From Bacillota bacterium (GTDB lineage: Bacteria; Bacillota; Sulfobacillia; DUSP01; JBFMCS01), in the NCBI GenBank assembly GCA_040754315.1, contig JBFMCS010000014.1, positions 62,001 to 126,000 on the forward strand: 64,000 nucleotides of DNA, in the 5' to 3' direction. Of the stretch, positions 32,724 to 41,410 are shown piece by piece (position 1 is the first letter of the stretch; each line of letters opens with the position of its first letter). Below the pieces are notes generated by a model that saw only the letters and a program-made list of their open reading frames with translations, made no database searches and had not been told where the DNA came from. Position numbers and translations under genes: made by a program.

Positions 32724-32744
32724 TGCGCTACCTCCCCGGAAGTA

Positions 32745-33968
32745 TCACAAAGACCTATGTTCCAGGGACCTCTCCTGGAGCACCTTAGCCCTATCCTCCC
32801 CGGTTGCCTGCGAGGGCCGAGGCTCGGGCATGACCTCCTCATACATCTGGGACACATCACTTGCCACCCGCCGCCAGCTGTACCTTTCGAGAGCCAATCG
32901 CCGCCCGGTCTTTCCCATCTCCCGCATGAGCCCCGGGTCTCCAAGGAGGTACCCCAGTGCGTGGACCCAGGCGGACACGCTGTTGTAGTCGTCCAGCACT
33001 ATGCCGCAACCGTAGCCGCGCACTACCTCTGGGTTGCCTCCCCGGGCCGTGGTGACAATGGGAAGGCCTGATGCCATCGCCTCGTAGTGAGTGCGGGAGA
33101 GCGGCTCAGACCACTGGGAGGCACAGGCGAAGATGTCTGCCGCAGCATAGTAACGATGTATCTCTTGGGGTTTCACAAAACCCGTGAGGATAACGGGAAC
33201 CGGCGCTTCCCCGGCCATGGCGTGAATCCTCTCCACGTAGCCGTCCTTCTCGTCCTTCCCATACCACTTGCTCCCTAGAACCAGCAAGGCCACGTCCGGG
33301 TGGCTGGCCGCCAGTTCGGAGGCGGCCTGGATCAGAAGGTGAGTGCCCTTCTTAGCATTTATCCGGTTGGAGTAGAGGATGACCCTCCGGTCCGGAAGCC
33401 CCAGGGCAAGGCGGGTCTCTTCCCTGTCCCGGGCGCCCCCCGGAGCCCAGCCCGGCTTGAAGTGTCCAGTATCAGCGCCCGAGTAGACGGTTCTAACCTT
33501 GGGTGCAGCCTGAGGGAAGCGCTGGACGAGGCGGGATGCCACGTACTGGCTCACGGTGTTGATGGCGTCTAGAGCCTCGATACACTCCTCACCCTTCTCT
33601 ACGGAGATCTTGCCTTCTGCCATCATTTCGTTGTGGAGACTCAGGATCAGGCGGGTCCCAGGGAACTCCTCCCTGAGAGGGAGCACCCACTCCGGCCTGT
33701 TGAAGATGTGTATGAGTTCTGTATCCCGGTTTCTCAGGCTGGCCACCACCTGGTCCAGGTAGTGCCTCCGGCTCCGGGCGGGCACTCGGGTGAACTCCAC
33801 CCCCTTCAGGACCTCGTGGTCAGGGAGCACGGGGTCATCCCGGCAAATGACGCTAATGTCGTACCGGCTTGCCAGGATGGAGCATATGCCCCAGATGTAT
33901 TGTTGTATGGCCCCCCCCAGAACGGGTGGAACCGGTAGCATTTCCGTGCATATCATAGACACTTCCAT
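32745..33968 (-). CDS. Glycosyltransferase family 4 protein
   Basis: GT-B-fold glycosyltransferase of 407 residues. The N-terminal domain opens MICTEMLPVPPVLGGAIQQY, a typical sugar-acceptor loop; the C-terminal domain carries ILYSNRINAKKGTHLLIQAA and the nucleotide-sugar region PLSRTHYEAMASGLPIVTTA with the EX7E-like pattern. Start fixed by GGAGGTACCAAC before ATG. It lies between galU and two CotS-type genes, the same neighbourhood as spore-coat glycosyltransferases (CotSA) in Bacillus, so a role in spore coat glycosylation is likely. Confidence 0.9.
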   Translation of the reverse strand: MEVSMICTEMLPVPPVLGGAIQQYIWGICSILASRYDISVICRDDPVLPDHEVLKGVEFTRVPARSRRHYLDQVVASLRNRDTELIHIFNRPEWVLPLREEFPGTRLILSLHNEMMAEGKISVEKGEECIEALDAINTVSQYVASRLVQRFPQAAPKVRTVYSGADTGHFKPGWAPGGARDREETRLALGLPDRRVILYSNRINAKKGTHLLIQAASELAASHPDVALLVLGSKWYGKDEKDGYVERIHAMAGEAPVPVILTGFVKPQEIHRYYAAADIFACASQWSEPLSRTHYEAMASGLPIVTTARGGNPEVVRGYGCGIVLDDYNSVSAWVHALGYLLGDPGLMREMGKTGRRLALERYSWRRVASDVSQMYEEVMPEPRPSQATGEDRAKVLQERSLEHRSL

Positions 33969-34000
33969 GTTGGTACCTCCGGATGGCTGGTTTGTTGTTT

Positions 34001-34996
34001 CTATCCCAATAAAGGCAGGATTGCCTGGCGCTTGGAACGCTCAAGGGCAAAAGCTTCCTCAATCTTGGAGGCGCTGGTGGCCTTTCCCTTCCTGAAGGGG
34101 TTCTTTGCGGTGTCATGAAAGACATGGGGGAACAGCAGGTCCACGAAGAGGACCCGCTTTTCAGAATCTGATAGTGGGCGCTCCCTTTCGTATGCCTCCA
34201 TCATGGCAAGAAAGAGAGGACCGTCCCAGCCCCCGCGCCGCTCCATTGCCTTGTTCGTGATCTTCCTGAGATCCCGTGCAGGCAGGTCCAGGGTGATGTC
34301 ATCCAGATCGATGATCCACACACCACCATCTCCCATGATGGCGTTGCCCTGGCCGTAGTCCTGGTGACACAGGTTACCCGTGACCGAAGCCTGCTCTACC
34401 CATTGCCCGTAGCCGGAGCCCTCCAGGAGGGCCAGCGCCTCGGTGGCCATGTCCAGCATTTCTGGAGCTAGACGCTGGTAGATATGCCCAAGTGTGCCTC
34501 CGCGTTCGCTGGCCACCTGCCTCCACTCGGAGAGACGCTGGATCATGGAGGAGTAGTGATGGGGCCACTTGCCTAGTTTTGTGGACACCTGTACCCCCGC
34601 TGGAATCTTGAAGCCCTGGGATGACCTGTGAAAGTGGCCCAGGGCTTCTAAGGCCATGAACAGGTCTTCTTCCCGCTCGAGAACGAGCTGGCGACCCTCC
34701 ACCCACGAAGAAAGACTGAAGGCCATCCCCTCCTCCTCAACATGCAGGGAATCCCCGTCAGGCCTGAGCAGGCATGGCACGCGGCCGCCTCGGAGTGAGA
34801 TGTACTCCTGGGCACAAAGGCTGAACACCACCCTCCTGACAGGACGGGCGTGGCGTTTTAGGGCAAGGGCGCCCCTATCCGTGGCCACCAACCATATGGC
34901 CTTCTTCGCCTCTCCCTGGATGACCCTGATGTCTCTTACGATAACCGGGTATTGCGCCAGGACACACCGGGCCGTGTCAAGGAACCCGCCGCTCAC
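34001..34996 (-). CDS. CotS-family spore coat protein (kinase-like fold)
   Basis: A 331-residue protein of the CotS/YutH group, with an aminoglycoside-phosphotransferase-like fold. Recognisable are ALALKRHARPVRRVVFSL (kinase lysine region), the catalytic-loop equivalent NLCHQDYGQGNAIM and the metal-site VWIIDLDDITLDLPARDL. The GTG start at 34996 overlaps the stop of the upstream CotS gene (GTGA), with GGAGGGGGA before it. Its product is associated with the spore coat; whether it phosphorylates a sugar is unknown. Paralogue of the next gene. Confidence 0.9.
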   Translation of the reverse strand: MSGGFLDTARCVLAQYPVIVRDIRVIQGEAKKAIWLVATDRGALALKRHARPVRRVVFSLCAQEYISLRGGRVPCLLRPDGDSLHVEEEGMAFSLSSWVEGRQLVLEREEDLFMALEALGHFHRSSQGFKIPAGVQVSTKLGKWPHHYSSMIQRLSEWRQVASERGGTLGHIYQRLAPEMLDMATEALALLEGSGYGQWVEQASVTGNLCHQDYGQGNAIMGDGGVWIIDLDDITLDLPARDLRKITNKAMERRGGWDGPLFLAMMEAYERERPLSDSEKRVLFVDLLFPHVFHDTAKNPFRKGKATSASKIEEAFALERSKRQAILPLLG

Positions 34997-36006
34997 CTCA
35001 CATCCCCCTCCACAAGCCGCCTCACAAGGGCGACCTTCTGGTCTTCCAGTGCCACTATGGACTCCAGTTTCTTGAGAAACTTGTGCGCTGACCACTCCTT
35101 TTCCCTCTTCTCCAGGTGCTTGGTGGCTATGCCAAAGAAGAGATGAGGAAAGAGGAGGTCCAGGCCAAGCACCTTCAAGTGCTCAGGCATCAGGGGGTTC
35201 ACTTCCCCGTAAAGCCTGGTCAGTTCAAGGGCAAGGTCTAGATCCCAGGCGCCTCGCTTCTTCATGATCTTGTTCAGGATCTTGCGGATGTCCCTGGCAG
35301 GCAGGTCTACAGTTAGTGAATCAGTATCAAGAACGCAGATCTCTCCGGAGGCAGTGAGTACCAGGTTTCCCGCGGCGAAGTCCTGGTGACACAGGTTCCC
35401 GGTGGCTGTGACCTGGTCCACCCAGGCACGGTACTCCCCGCCGTCCAGCCCCGCCAGGGCCTCACGGGCCATCTCCATGTGCCTTTCCAGCACTCCCCGC
35501 ACTCGCCGGGCGAAGGGAGAATCGCCGGCCTCCTCAAGGTATGGATGGAGGCGCCCTACTTGGCATAGGTAGATCTCCGGCCAGGTTCCTAGGTGAGAAC
35601 GCGCCTTGCTACCCGTGGGCGCTTTGAAACCCTCTGAGGCCTTGTGAAACCTGGCAAGTTCCCTCACCATCATGGCCAGTTCCTTGGGGGAAGAGTAGCT
35701 GGGGGTCCTGCCTTTCACGGCCAGTGCCAGCGTGTAACAGGTGCTGTCCACAACTGAGTAGAGTTTCCCGTCATGGGCTTTGACCAGGGTGGCCAGCCTC
35801 ACTCCTCCCTTTCTCAGGTGCTCTAGCGCCGCTATGAGGAACAAGAGACGCTCCTCACCCATGGGGAGCTTCTTCAGCACCATGAGACCCTCGCTTGCCT
35901 CTACCCACCATACGGCCTTCTTTGCCTTCTCGGTCTCCTCCCTCACGTTAAACGTGGTTACAGGGTAGTTTCTGAGAACGGCATCTATAGTGTCACGGCT
36001 CGTCAC
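34993..36006 (-). CDS. CotS-family spore coat protein (kinase-like fold), paralogue
   Basis: A 337-residue member of the same family. Matching blocks: KAVWWVEASEGLMVLKKLP, NLCHQDFAAGNLVL (catalytic-loop equivalent) and ICVLDTDSLTVDLPARDIRK. The GTG start follows AAGGAGG by ten bases. It is the first gene of the minus-strand run cotS-cotS-GT4-galU. Sequence resemblance to the downstream copy is clear but moderate, so the duplication is not recent. The upstream 36007-36218 region holds no other gene. Confidence 0.9.
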   Translation of the reverse strand: MTSRDTIDAVLRNYPVTTFNVREETEKAKKAVWWVEASEGLMVLKKLPMGEERLLFLIAALEHLRKGGVRLATLVKAHDGKLYSVVDSTCYTLALAVKGRTPSYSSPKELAMMVRELARFHKASEGFKAPTGSKARSHLGTWPEIYLCQVGRLHPYLEEAGDSPFARRVRGVLERHMEMAREALAGLDGGEYRAWVDQVTATGNLCHQDFAAGNLVLTASGEICVLDTDSLTVDLPARDIRKILNKIMKKRGAWDLDLALELTRLYGEVNPLMPEHLKVLGLDLLFPHLFFGIATKHLEKREKEWSAHKFLKKLESIVALEDQKVALVRRLVEGDVR

Positions 36007-36218
36007 CAGACGGTGCCTCCTTCCTCACATGGGAGAGTATCAGTCCTATGCTATGCAACACATCTGGATGAGGTCCCATAACACCTCGTCCTTCGGCAGG
36101 CCCCTGCCGTACCGGATCAGGAGACCTGGAGCCTCGCTGCAGGATCAAGGGCTACAGAACCCCTGGGAACACCTCAGCATATTATGCATTGTCACTTGAA
36201 GCGAGCGAGGTGGAGTTC

Positions 36219-37196
36219 GTGGCTTTGCACTTGGTCACAGGGGTAGCAGGATTCATCGGCTCCCACTTGGCAGAAAGGCTGGTTGGTGAGGGCAACCAGG
36301 TAATCGGCATAGACCGCAGGGAGGGAAAGGTCCAAGAGGAGCGGCACCTTGAGTGTCTCAGAAAGACCCCGGCCTTCTGTTTTGTGAGGAAGGACCTGAG
36401 GGACCTGGTTCCTCCAGACATTCCAGAGGGGACCGACACGGTTTTTCACCTGGCAGGTCGCGCTGGCGTGCGCTCCAGCTGGGATGATCTTGAGGGCTAT
36501 CTCACCGATAATGTTATCGCCACCCAGCGGGTGCTGGAGGCCGCCTTGAAGGCATCTCCCAGGAGGGTGGTCCTGGCCTCTTCGTCCTCAGTCTACGGGG
36601 ATGACACTCCCATGCCCGCTAAGGAGAACGCCTTGCCAGGGCCGCTATCCCCCTATGCCGTGAGCAAGCTGGCTGCGGAGAGCCTGGCCATAGCCCACTG
36701 GCGGAACTTCGGCACCCGCGTGGTCATCCTCCGCTACTTCACCGTCTACGGGCCCCGGCAGAGACCCGACATGGCGTTCAGCCAGTTCGCCAAGTGTCTT
36801 ATGAAGGGGGAGGAGGTGCCGGTCTTTGGTGACGGGCTGCAAAAGAGGGATTTCACCTTCATTGATGATGCTGTAGAGGCTACGGTGCTAGCGGGGGAGC
36901 GGGGCAGGCTGGGGGAGGTCTATAACGTTGGGAGCGGGAGAGAGGTCACACTCCTGGAGGCAATCGAACTCCTTGAGGAGTCGAGTGAAGGGAAGGCGGC
37001 GATTACCCGGTTGGGCCCTAGACAGGGTGAGTCCCGCAGGACCTGGGCGGATATCTCCAAGGCCGTGATGGAATTGGGATACTCGCCCAGGGTTCATATT
37101 ACAGAGGGGATAGAGCGGTTCATGGAGTGGTTCAAGGGGTCTGTAGGTCCCGAGCATGCCCTGGCACACGACGGCACTGGGAGAAGAACCCTATGA
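36219..37196 (+). CDS. NAD-dependent epimerase/dehydratase (GalE-like)
   Basis: Extended short-chain dehydrogenase of 325 residues acting on a nucleotide sugar. The NAD motif is VTGVAGFIGSHLAERL at the N-terminus; catalytic serine/threonine lies in SSSSVYGDD, and Tyr/Lys in YAVSKLAAESL. RDFTFIDDAVEA and YNVGSGREVTLLE match UDP-glucose/UDP-glucuronate 4-epimerases. I chose GTG 36219, five bases after GAGGTGGAG; upstream TTG and GTG codons are possible. Its stop overlaps the next ATG (ATGA). UDP-glucose from GalU, or UDP-glucuronate from the dehydrogenase at 38275, are plausible substrates. Confidence 0.88.
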   Translation: MALHLVTGVAGFIGSHLAERLVGEGNQVIGIDRREGKVQEERHLECLRKTPAFCFVRKDLRDLVPPDIPEGTDTVFHLAGRAGVRSSWDDLEGYLTDNVIATQRVLEAALKASPRRVVLASSSSVYGDDTPMPAKENALPGPLSPYAVSKLAAESLAIAHWRNFGTRVVILRYFTVYGPRQRPDMAFSQFAKCLMKGEEVPVFGDGLQKRDFTFIDDAVEATVLAGERGRLGEVYNVGSGREVTLLEAIELLEESSEGKAAITRLGPRQGESRRTWADISKAVMELGYSPRVHITEGIERFMEWFKGSVGPEHALAHDGTGRRTL

Positions 37197-38092
37197 ACCT
37201 AGAGGCTACATCGGGGCTCCCCGTCAGCATAGAGGAGGGGCTGCTCGCATTCAAGGAAGGCCTGGCCGGGGTCCGGGCTTCAAGGAGACGGCATCGAGAC
37301 ATGGCCTCCGTCCTCCTGGATCCCCCTGGCGGCCCCGGCACTGTCTACCTGGTCTACAGGGGCATTGCCCAGCCCTGGAACAGGGTCCTTTTCTGCTGGG
37401 CAGGTCTGAGGTACGATATGACGCTGGTACACCCCCTTCTCCTCGGCAGGGAGTACGCCAAGACGGTGGGCCACTATCACTCTGCGCCGCCAGGTTCCCG
37501 GCTTACCTACCCTGAGGTCTACCAGGTTCTTTCGGGAAGGGCCTGCTTTCTCTTGCAGAGGCAGGGACCAAGGCGCCAGGACACCGCCGATGTGCGGGTG
37601 CTTCTGCTGGAGGGAGTAGCCGGTGACATCGTTGTGGTCCCGCCAGGTTACGGGCATGTGACCATTAACCCGTCAGAGGAGGAACCGCTTCTTGTGGCTA
37701 ATCTTGTGGCCAGCGAGGCCGTGAGCCTGTACGAACCCATGGTTAGGCACAAGGGCGCTGCCTTCTACGTGACCCCGGCCGGTCTTCGGGAGAACCCGAA
37801 CTACGAGAGTGTGCCAGCGCCGGCCTGGGTTTATCCGCCGGACCCACACCAGGTAGGATTGAAGAAGGGCGTCCCCCTTTATACCCAGTTCATAATGAAC
37901 CCAGTGGCATTTGACTTCCTTTCCCAGCCGGAACGCCAGGAGGCGTCCCTGGCCGGATACGCGGAGGCGCTCCAGTCTCCCGAAAACCTCGTGCCTCAAC
38001 TCGCATGGCCTCTTCTGTGCCCCGGGTCTGTAGTGGATGTGCCAGGTTTGCTGTCTTCGGGTTCTGAGCCAGCAGGGTCCTGCAGGGCATAA
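37193..38092 (+). CDS. Cupin-type glucose-6-phosphate isomerase-like protein
   Basis: A 299-residue protein resembling the cupin phosphoglucose isomerases (GPI family), metal enzymes known mainly from archaea. The metal-binding cupin motif is visible: GHYHSAPPG for the first His pair with the following Glu in TYPEVYQVL, and the third His in PPGYGHVTIN. The C-terminal ~100 residues extend beyond the minimal ~190-residue enzyme. ATG overlaps the epimerase stop and has GGGAGAAG upstream. In this context it could supply hexose phosphate for nucleotide-sugar synthesis. Another sugar phosphate may be the true substrate. Confidence 0.8.
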   Translation: MNLEATSGLPVSIEEGLLAFKEGLAGVRASRRRHRDMASVLLDPPGGPGTVYLVYRGIAQPWNRVLFCWAGLRYDMTLVHPLLLGREYAKTVGHYHSAPPGSRLTYPEVYQVLSGRACFLLQRQGPRRQDTADVRVLLLEGVAGDIVVVPPGYGHVTINPSEEEPLLVANLVASEAVSLYEPMVRHKGAAFYVTPAGLRENPNYESVPAPAWVYPPDPHQVGLKKGVPLYTQFIMNPVAFDFLSQPERQEASLAGYAEALQSPENLVPQLAWPLLCPGSVVDVPGLLSSGSEPAGSCRA

Positions 38093-38274
38093 CCACCACC
38101 CCCCGGTTGGAGGGCTCCGGCACGTAGCGGCCGGGGCCCGAAAACCGTTTACGGGGAGATGAGGAATCCGGTGAGGCTACTTCGCGTTGCTGGGCTGCTG
38201 GGTGCCAGGCCTTCTGCCTTAAGGCCGTGGTTCTCCACCGAGCCGCCCATGCCTCAGAGAGACGGGCAGGTATG

Positions 38275-39579
38275 CTAGTCCCTCACCCTGGGTGTGCCCA
38301 CAGGGTTGCGCCCGATCCCCACGTACTGGAATCCCTCCAGCGGGAGGCCTGCCAGGCAGTTCCTGCCATCCACCAGCACAGGCCTCTTCATAACGGAGCG
38401 GAGTCTAGGGAAATCCAAGTGGCGGAAGGATGGCCAAGATGTCATCAGGATAAGGGCATCGGCGCCCTCAGCCATGGAATATGGGTCATCGTAGCGCTTC
38501 ACGGCGGCTACCGGGAAGACACTCGCGACGGGGTCATAACCACGGACCTCAGCCCCCGCAGATGAGAGCAGCGTAGCCACGGCGACAGAGGGGGATCCCC
38601 TGGTATCGTCCGTACCTGGCTTGAAGGCCAACCCCAGGATACCCAGGACAGAACCACTCACCCTTCCCAGGCAGCCTTGGACCTTTCTCACCACCAGCTC
38701 CCGCTGCCTAGCGTTGACCCTCTGAACCTCCTTCAGGAGCGGGGTCTCACACCCGTGGGACTGAGCCTGGTAGATGATGGCCCAGAGGTCTTTTTCCAGG
38801 CATGGGCCGCCATAGCCGGCTCCCGCCTCGAGATAGGCCTGGCCTATCCTGGGGTCGAGCCCGGCACCCCGCATTACCTCCAGGATGTCCGCGCCCAGGG
38901 TCTCACAGAGGTTCGCCAGCTCGTTGACGAGAGACACGCGGGCAGCCAGAAGCGCATTGCTGGCGTACTTGATGGCTTCGGCGTTCTCGGGGGTGGTCAC
39001 CACCCATGGGGCCCTGATACCTGCCAGGGCCTCCTGGAGTACTTGCAGGCCAGCCTTGTCCCGGACTCCCGCCACTATCCTGCTGGGATTGAGAAAGCCC
39101 TGGAGTCCTGCGCCCTCCTGCAGGAACTCCGGGCAGCTCAGCACATGAGGTGCCTGGAGGCCTGCCGTGGATACGCAGCGCCGGTTCAGCTCGGCGTTGG
39201 TACCCACGGGGACTGTACTCTTCAGTACCAGGGCGGCCCCAGGGGGCAGCCCTGGGATGAGGGGGTCTAGAGCCCTCCAGAAGTGTGACATCTCAGGGGC
39301 ACCGGAGGAGGACGCTGGCGTGCCCACGCAGACGAAAATAGCCTGGGTTTCCTGGAGACAAGGGATGGTGCCGAGACTAAAGACTAGCCTCCGGGCCTCA
39401 AGATGCCTGGACAGCAGTTCTCCGAGGCCAGCCTCGTGGAAGGGAAGACACCCGTGCTGGAGGAGGCCGACGCCTGTGGCATCGATGTCCGAAGAAGTGA
39501 CATGGTGACCCAATTCAGCCAGTGCAAGGCTGGTAACCAGCCCCACGCGCCCTGCGCCCCCTATGACGGTAATTCTCAC
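38275..39579 (-). CDS. UDP-glucose/GDP-mannose dehydrogenase family protein (UDP-glucose 6-dehydrogenase)
   Basis: Four-electron nucleotide-sugar dehydrogenase of 434 residues, probably UDP-glucose to UDP-glucuronate. The NAD fold is ITVIGGAGRVGLVTSLALAE; the thiolate cysteine is in AGAGYGGPCLEKDL; the family lysine/asparagine region is ENAEAIKYASNALLAARVS; and LGLAFKPGTDDTRGSPS marks the C-terminal domain. The usual second glycine of the Rossmann motif (GxGYVG) is GGAGRVG here. GTG start after a G-rich site. Convergent with the cupin gene. With galU and the epimerase it completes a uronic-acid precursor pathway. Confidence 0.9.
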   Translation of the reverse strand: MRITVIGGAGRVGLVTSLALAELGHHVTSSDIDATGVGLLQHGCLPFHEAGLGELLSRHLEARRLVFSLGTIPCLQETQAIFVCVGTPASSSGAPEMSHFWRALDPLIPGLPPGAALVLKSTVPVGTNAELNRRCVSTAGLQAPHVLSCPEFLQEGAGLQGFLNPSRIVAGVRDKAGLQVLQEALAGIRAPWVVTTPENAEAIKYASNALLAARVSLVNELANLCETLGADILEVMRGAGLDPRIGQAYLEAGAGYGGPCLEKDLWAIIYQAQSHGCETPLLKEVQRVNARQRELVVRKVQGCLGRVSGSVLGILGLAFKPGTDDTRGSPSVAVATLLSSAGAEVRGYDPVASVFPVAAVKRYDDPYSMAEGADALILMTSWPSFRHLDFPRLRSVMKRPVLVDGRNCLAGLPLEGFQYVGIGRNPVGTPRVRD

Positions 39580-39722
39580 CTGCCTGCACCCCCGTATGGC
39601 TCTTCTGGGTACTTTATGCCTGGGAACCAGGTGTCATGATACTTTTCGTCTTCTTTGCCTGCACCCTATTTATGCCTCCAACATATAGAGTAGTAGACTG
39701 GATGTCATAGGGGGTATGCATA

Positions 39723-39971
39723 TTGAAGTGGGTTGAAAAAGCGGTAGGCACCAAGCAAGATCTCCTAGGGTACCTGACCTCCATTTGCGAACAGTTCGGC
39801 ACGGAGAGCTTGACTGTGGAAGGTCATCCCGTTGAACTTCCGGATGGGGAAATTGAGTTCAAGATCAAGTTTGAGGAAGAGGAAGAGGGCGGGAAGCTCT
39901 CCATAAAAGCCTCCTGGGTGAACTGGGGGTACGAGGAACCGGATGACGAGGAAGAAGATACTGAGGAGTAG
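39723..39971 (+). CDS. Small acidic amphi-Trp-domain-like protein
   Basis: An 82-residue acidic protein. Residues ~12-65 resemble the amphi-Trp domain: LLGYLTSICEQFGTESLTVEG, VELPDGEIEFKIKFE, then KLSIKASWVNW with alternating hydrophobic strand residues. The C-terminus is almost purely Glu/Asp. TTG start with GGGGG about eight bases upstream; no other start is available. Function unknown. It stands directly before the cotE genes on the same strand, so a spore role is possible but unproven. Confidence 0.65.
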   Translation: MKWVEKAVGTKQDLLGYLTSICEQFGTESLTVEGHPVELPDGEIEFKIKFEEEEEGGKLSIKASWVNWGYEEPDDEEEDTEE

Positions 39972-40101
39972 CCCCAAAATACATGGCAGGCTGAGGCCTG
40001 CCTCTCCTTTTCCAGTGTGACCAAGTCTGGCCGCCAGGCATATGATGACTGGGCAAGGTCTTGGATTTAATACTTGTATGGGGGCAGGGGAGGCATCAAC
40101 C

Positions 40102-40599
40102 ATGCAGGGTGGCATCAGGAGCAAGGGGTACAGTGAGATAATAACCAAGGCGGTTTGTGGATTGGGCCGGAAGACGTTCAGGCTGGAACGGGTTCTTTTG
40201 ATCCCCGAGGGACAATCTCCCGAAAGGGTCCTTGGGTCCGTTCTCACGCAGATCTCCAATCTAGAGGCTTCCGTACCGGAGAGGTCGGGCCCGGATGCAG
40301 CCATGGTGCCCATCTCAGGGCGATTTGACATCAACGTATGGTACGCCCACAGCGGCCACCGGAGTACCGCACTGGCCAGGGAGACGGTGCGATACACGGA
40401 GCTGGTGCCCATTACTGGATGGAGCAGCATCGCCTTGGGCGATCTGGAGGCCTCCGCGACCATGCTGAGAACGCCGGAGTGCGTTGAGTTGGGTTCCACT
40501 GGAGATAATCGCATCCGGGTCGCAGTGGAATTCACCATTCAGGCCGAGGTCATTGGGGAGACCAAGGTCCTAGTGGAGGTCTTTGACTTAAGGGACTGA
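40102..40599 (+). CDS. cotE: CotE-family outer spore coat protein
   Basis: A 165-residue protein matching CotE, the coat morphogenetic protein that assembles the outer coat in Bacillus. The N-terminal YSEIITKAVCGLGRKTFRLE is diagnostic, followed by SPERVLGSVLTQ, ISGRFDINVWYAHSG and ARETVRYTELVPI. ATG 40102 is preceded by GGGGAGG at eight bases; the frame is open 20 codons upstream but without a site. Followed 33 bases later by a second, more divergent CotE-type gene. Likely expressed in the mother cell during sporulation. Confidence 0.9.
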   Translation: MQGGIRSKGYSEIITKAVCGLGRKTFRLERVLLIPEGQSPERVLGSVLTQISNLEASVPERSGPDAAMVPISGRFDINVWYAHSGHRSTALARETVRYTELVPITGWSSIALGDLEASATMLRTPECVELGSTGDNRIRVAVEFTIQAEVIGETKVLVEVFDLRD

Positions 40600-40632
40600 G
40601 TCCTTTGCTATCCGGGAAAGGAAGTAGAGAAC

Positions 40633-41199
40633 ATGAACCAGGTTGAGGTTGGCACTTTCGGCAGGATCAAGGAGATCCTGGCGAGAGCCGTGTGCGGCGT
40701 TGGCGAGGCCAGGATCGCGAGAACCGTTGATATTCCCAGCGAGGGTTCTCCCAGGCAGATCCTGGGCACAATGGCTACCCCCTTGGAGCTGGGTGCCGTG
40801 ACCGTGGATGTGTCTGGCCCAGGCAGGGTAAGGGTGGAGGGCGTTGTAGGGGTACATGTTTGGTACATGGCAGAGGAGCAAACCCACGTAGTCTCGCACT
40901 CTGTTGCCATCTCGGAGGATATACCCTTAACACTCCTGGGAACAGGGTGTTTCGCGTTCTCGGCTCCAACGGTTCAATGCGACCCTGTTTCGGTCTCCGC
41001 CCAACCCCGAGGGGCAGCCATAAGGCTCCAGGTGGCGACCAGGGTAAAGGTGGAAGTGGTGGGAGAAGTGAGGGTGGGGGTACGAGCGTTTTCCGGTGGA
41101 GCCGTGGCTCCTGCGTTGGAGGCCCCAACGGTTGAATCCGGAATTGAGACGAACTTGCAGGAAGACCTGGACGTTGGTGATTGGGAGGATGAGGACTGA
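40633..41199 (+). CDS. Divergent second CotE-family protein
   Basis: A 188-residue paralogue of the preceding gene. Shared blocks are IKEILARAVCGVGEARIART (first domain start), SPRQILGTMATP and VEGVVGVHVWYMAEEQTHVV. It differs by an acidic C-terminal tail (VESGIETNLQEDLDV and DWEDED) absent from the first copy. ATG follows GGAAAGGAAG. Tandem CotE genes may encode two coat layers or a hetero-oligomer. A bidirectional-looking terminator lies 104 bases downstream. Confidence 0.85.
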   Translation: MNQVEVGTFGRIKEILARAVCGVGEARIARTVDIPSEGSPRQILGTMATPLELGAVTVDVSGPGRVRVEGVVGVHVWYMAEEQTHVVSHSVAISEDIPLTLLGTGCFAFSAPTVQCDPVSVSAQPRGAAIRLQVATRVKVEVVGEVRVGVRAFSGGAVAPALEAPTVESGIETNLQEDLDVGDWEDED

Positions 41200-41302
41200 G
41201 GCCGCCTGGATGACCTGGCTTGCCCTCGTAATTTTCCATGTCGGAGCTGGCTGAACCCTCACTTGAGCAGCAACGGACGCCAACGCTCGTGACAAGTGTA
41301 AA

Positions 41303-41334
41303 CAGGGAGGGTTAGCTCCGTCCTACCCTCCCTG
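41303..41334. terminator. Bidirectional terminator between cotE-type gene and NCS1 permease gene
   Basis: A 10-bp stem CAGGGAGGGT / ACCCTCCCTG with a 12-nt loop, followed by ATTTGTT on the plus strand and TTTAC on the minus strand. It separates convergent genes. Confidence 0.7.
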
Positions 41335-41410
41335 ATTTGTTGCCACTGCCCGGGAGCATGTTCCGTTCTCTGCCCACCTGCTGAGCCATGGTCTGAAGCT
41401 TATGGTTTTG

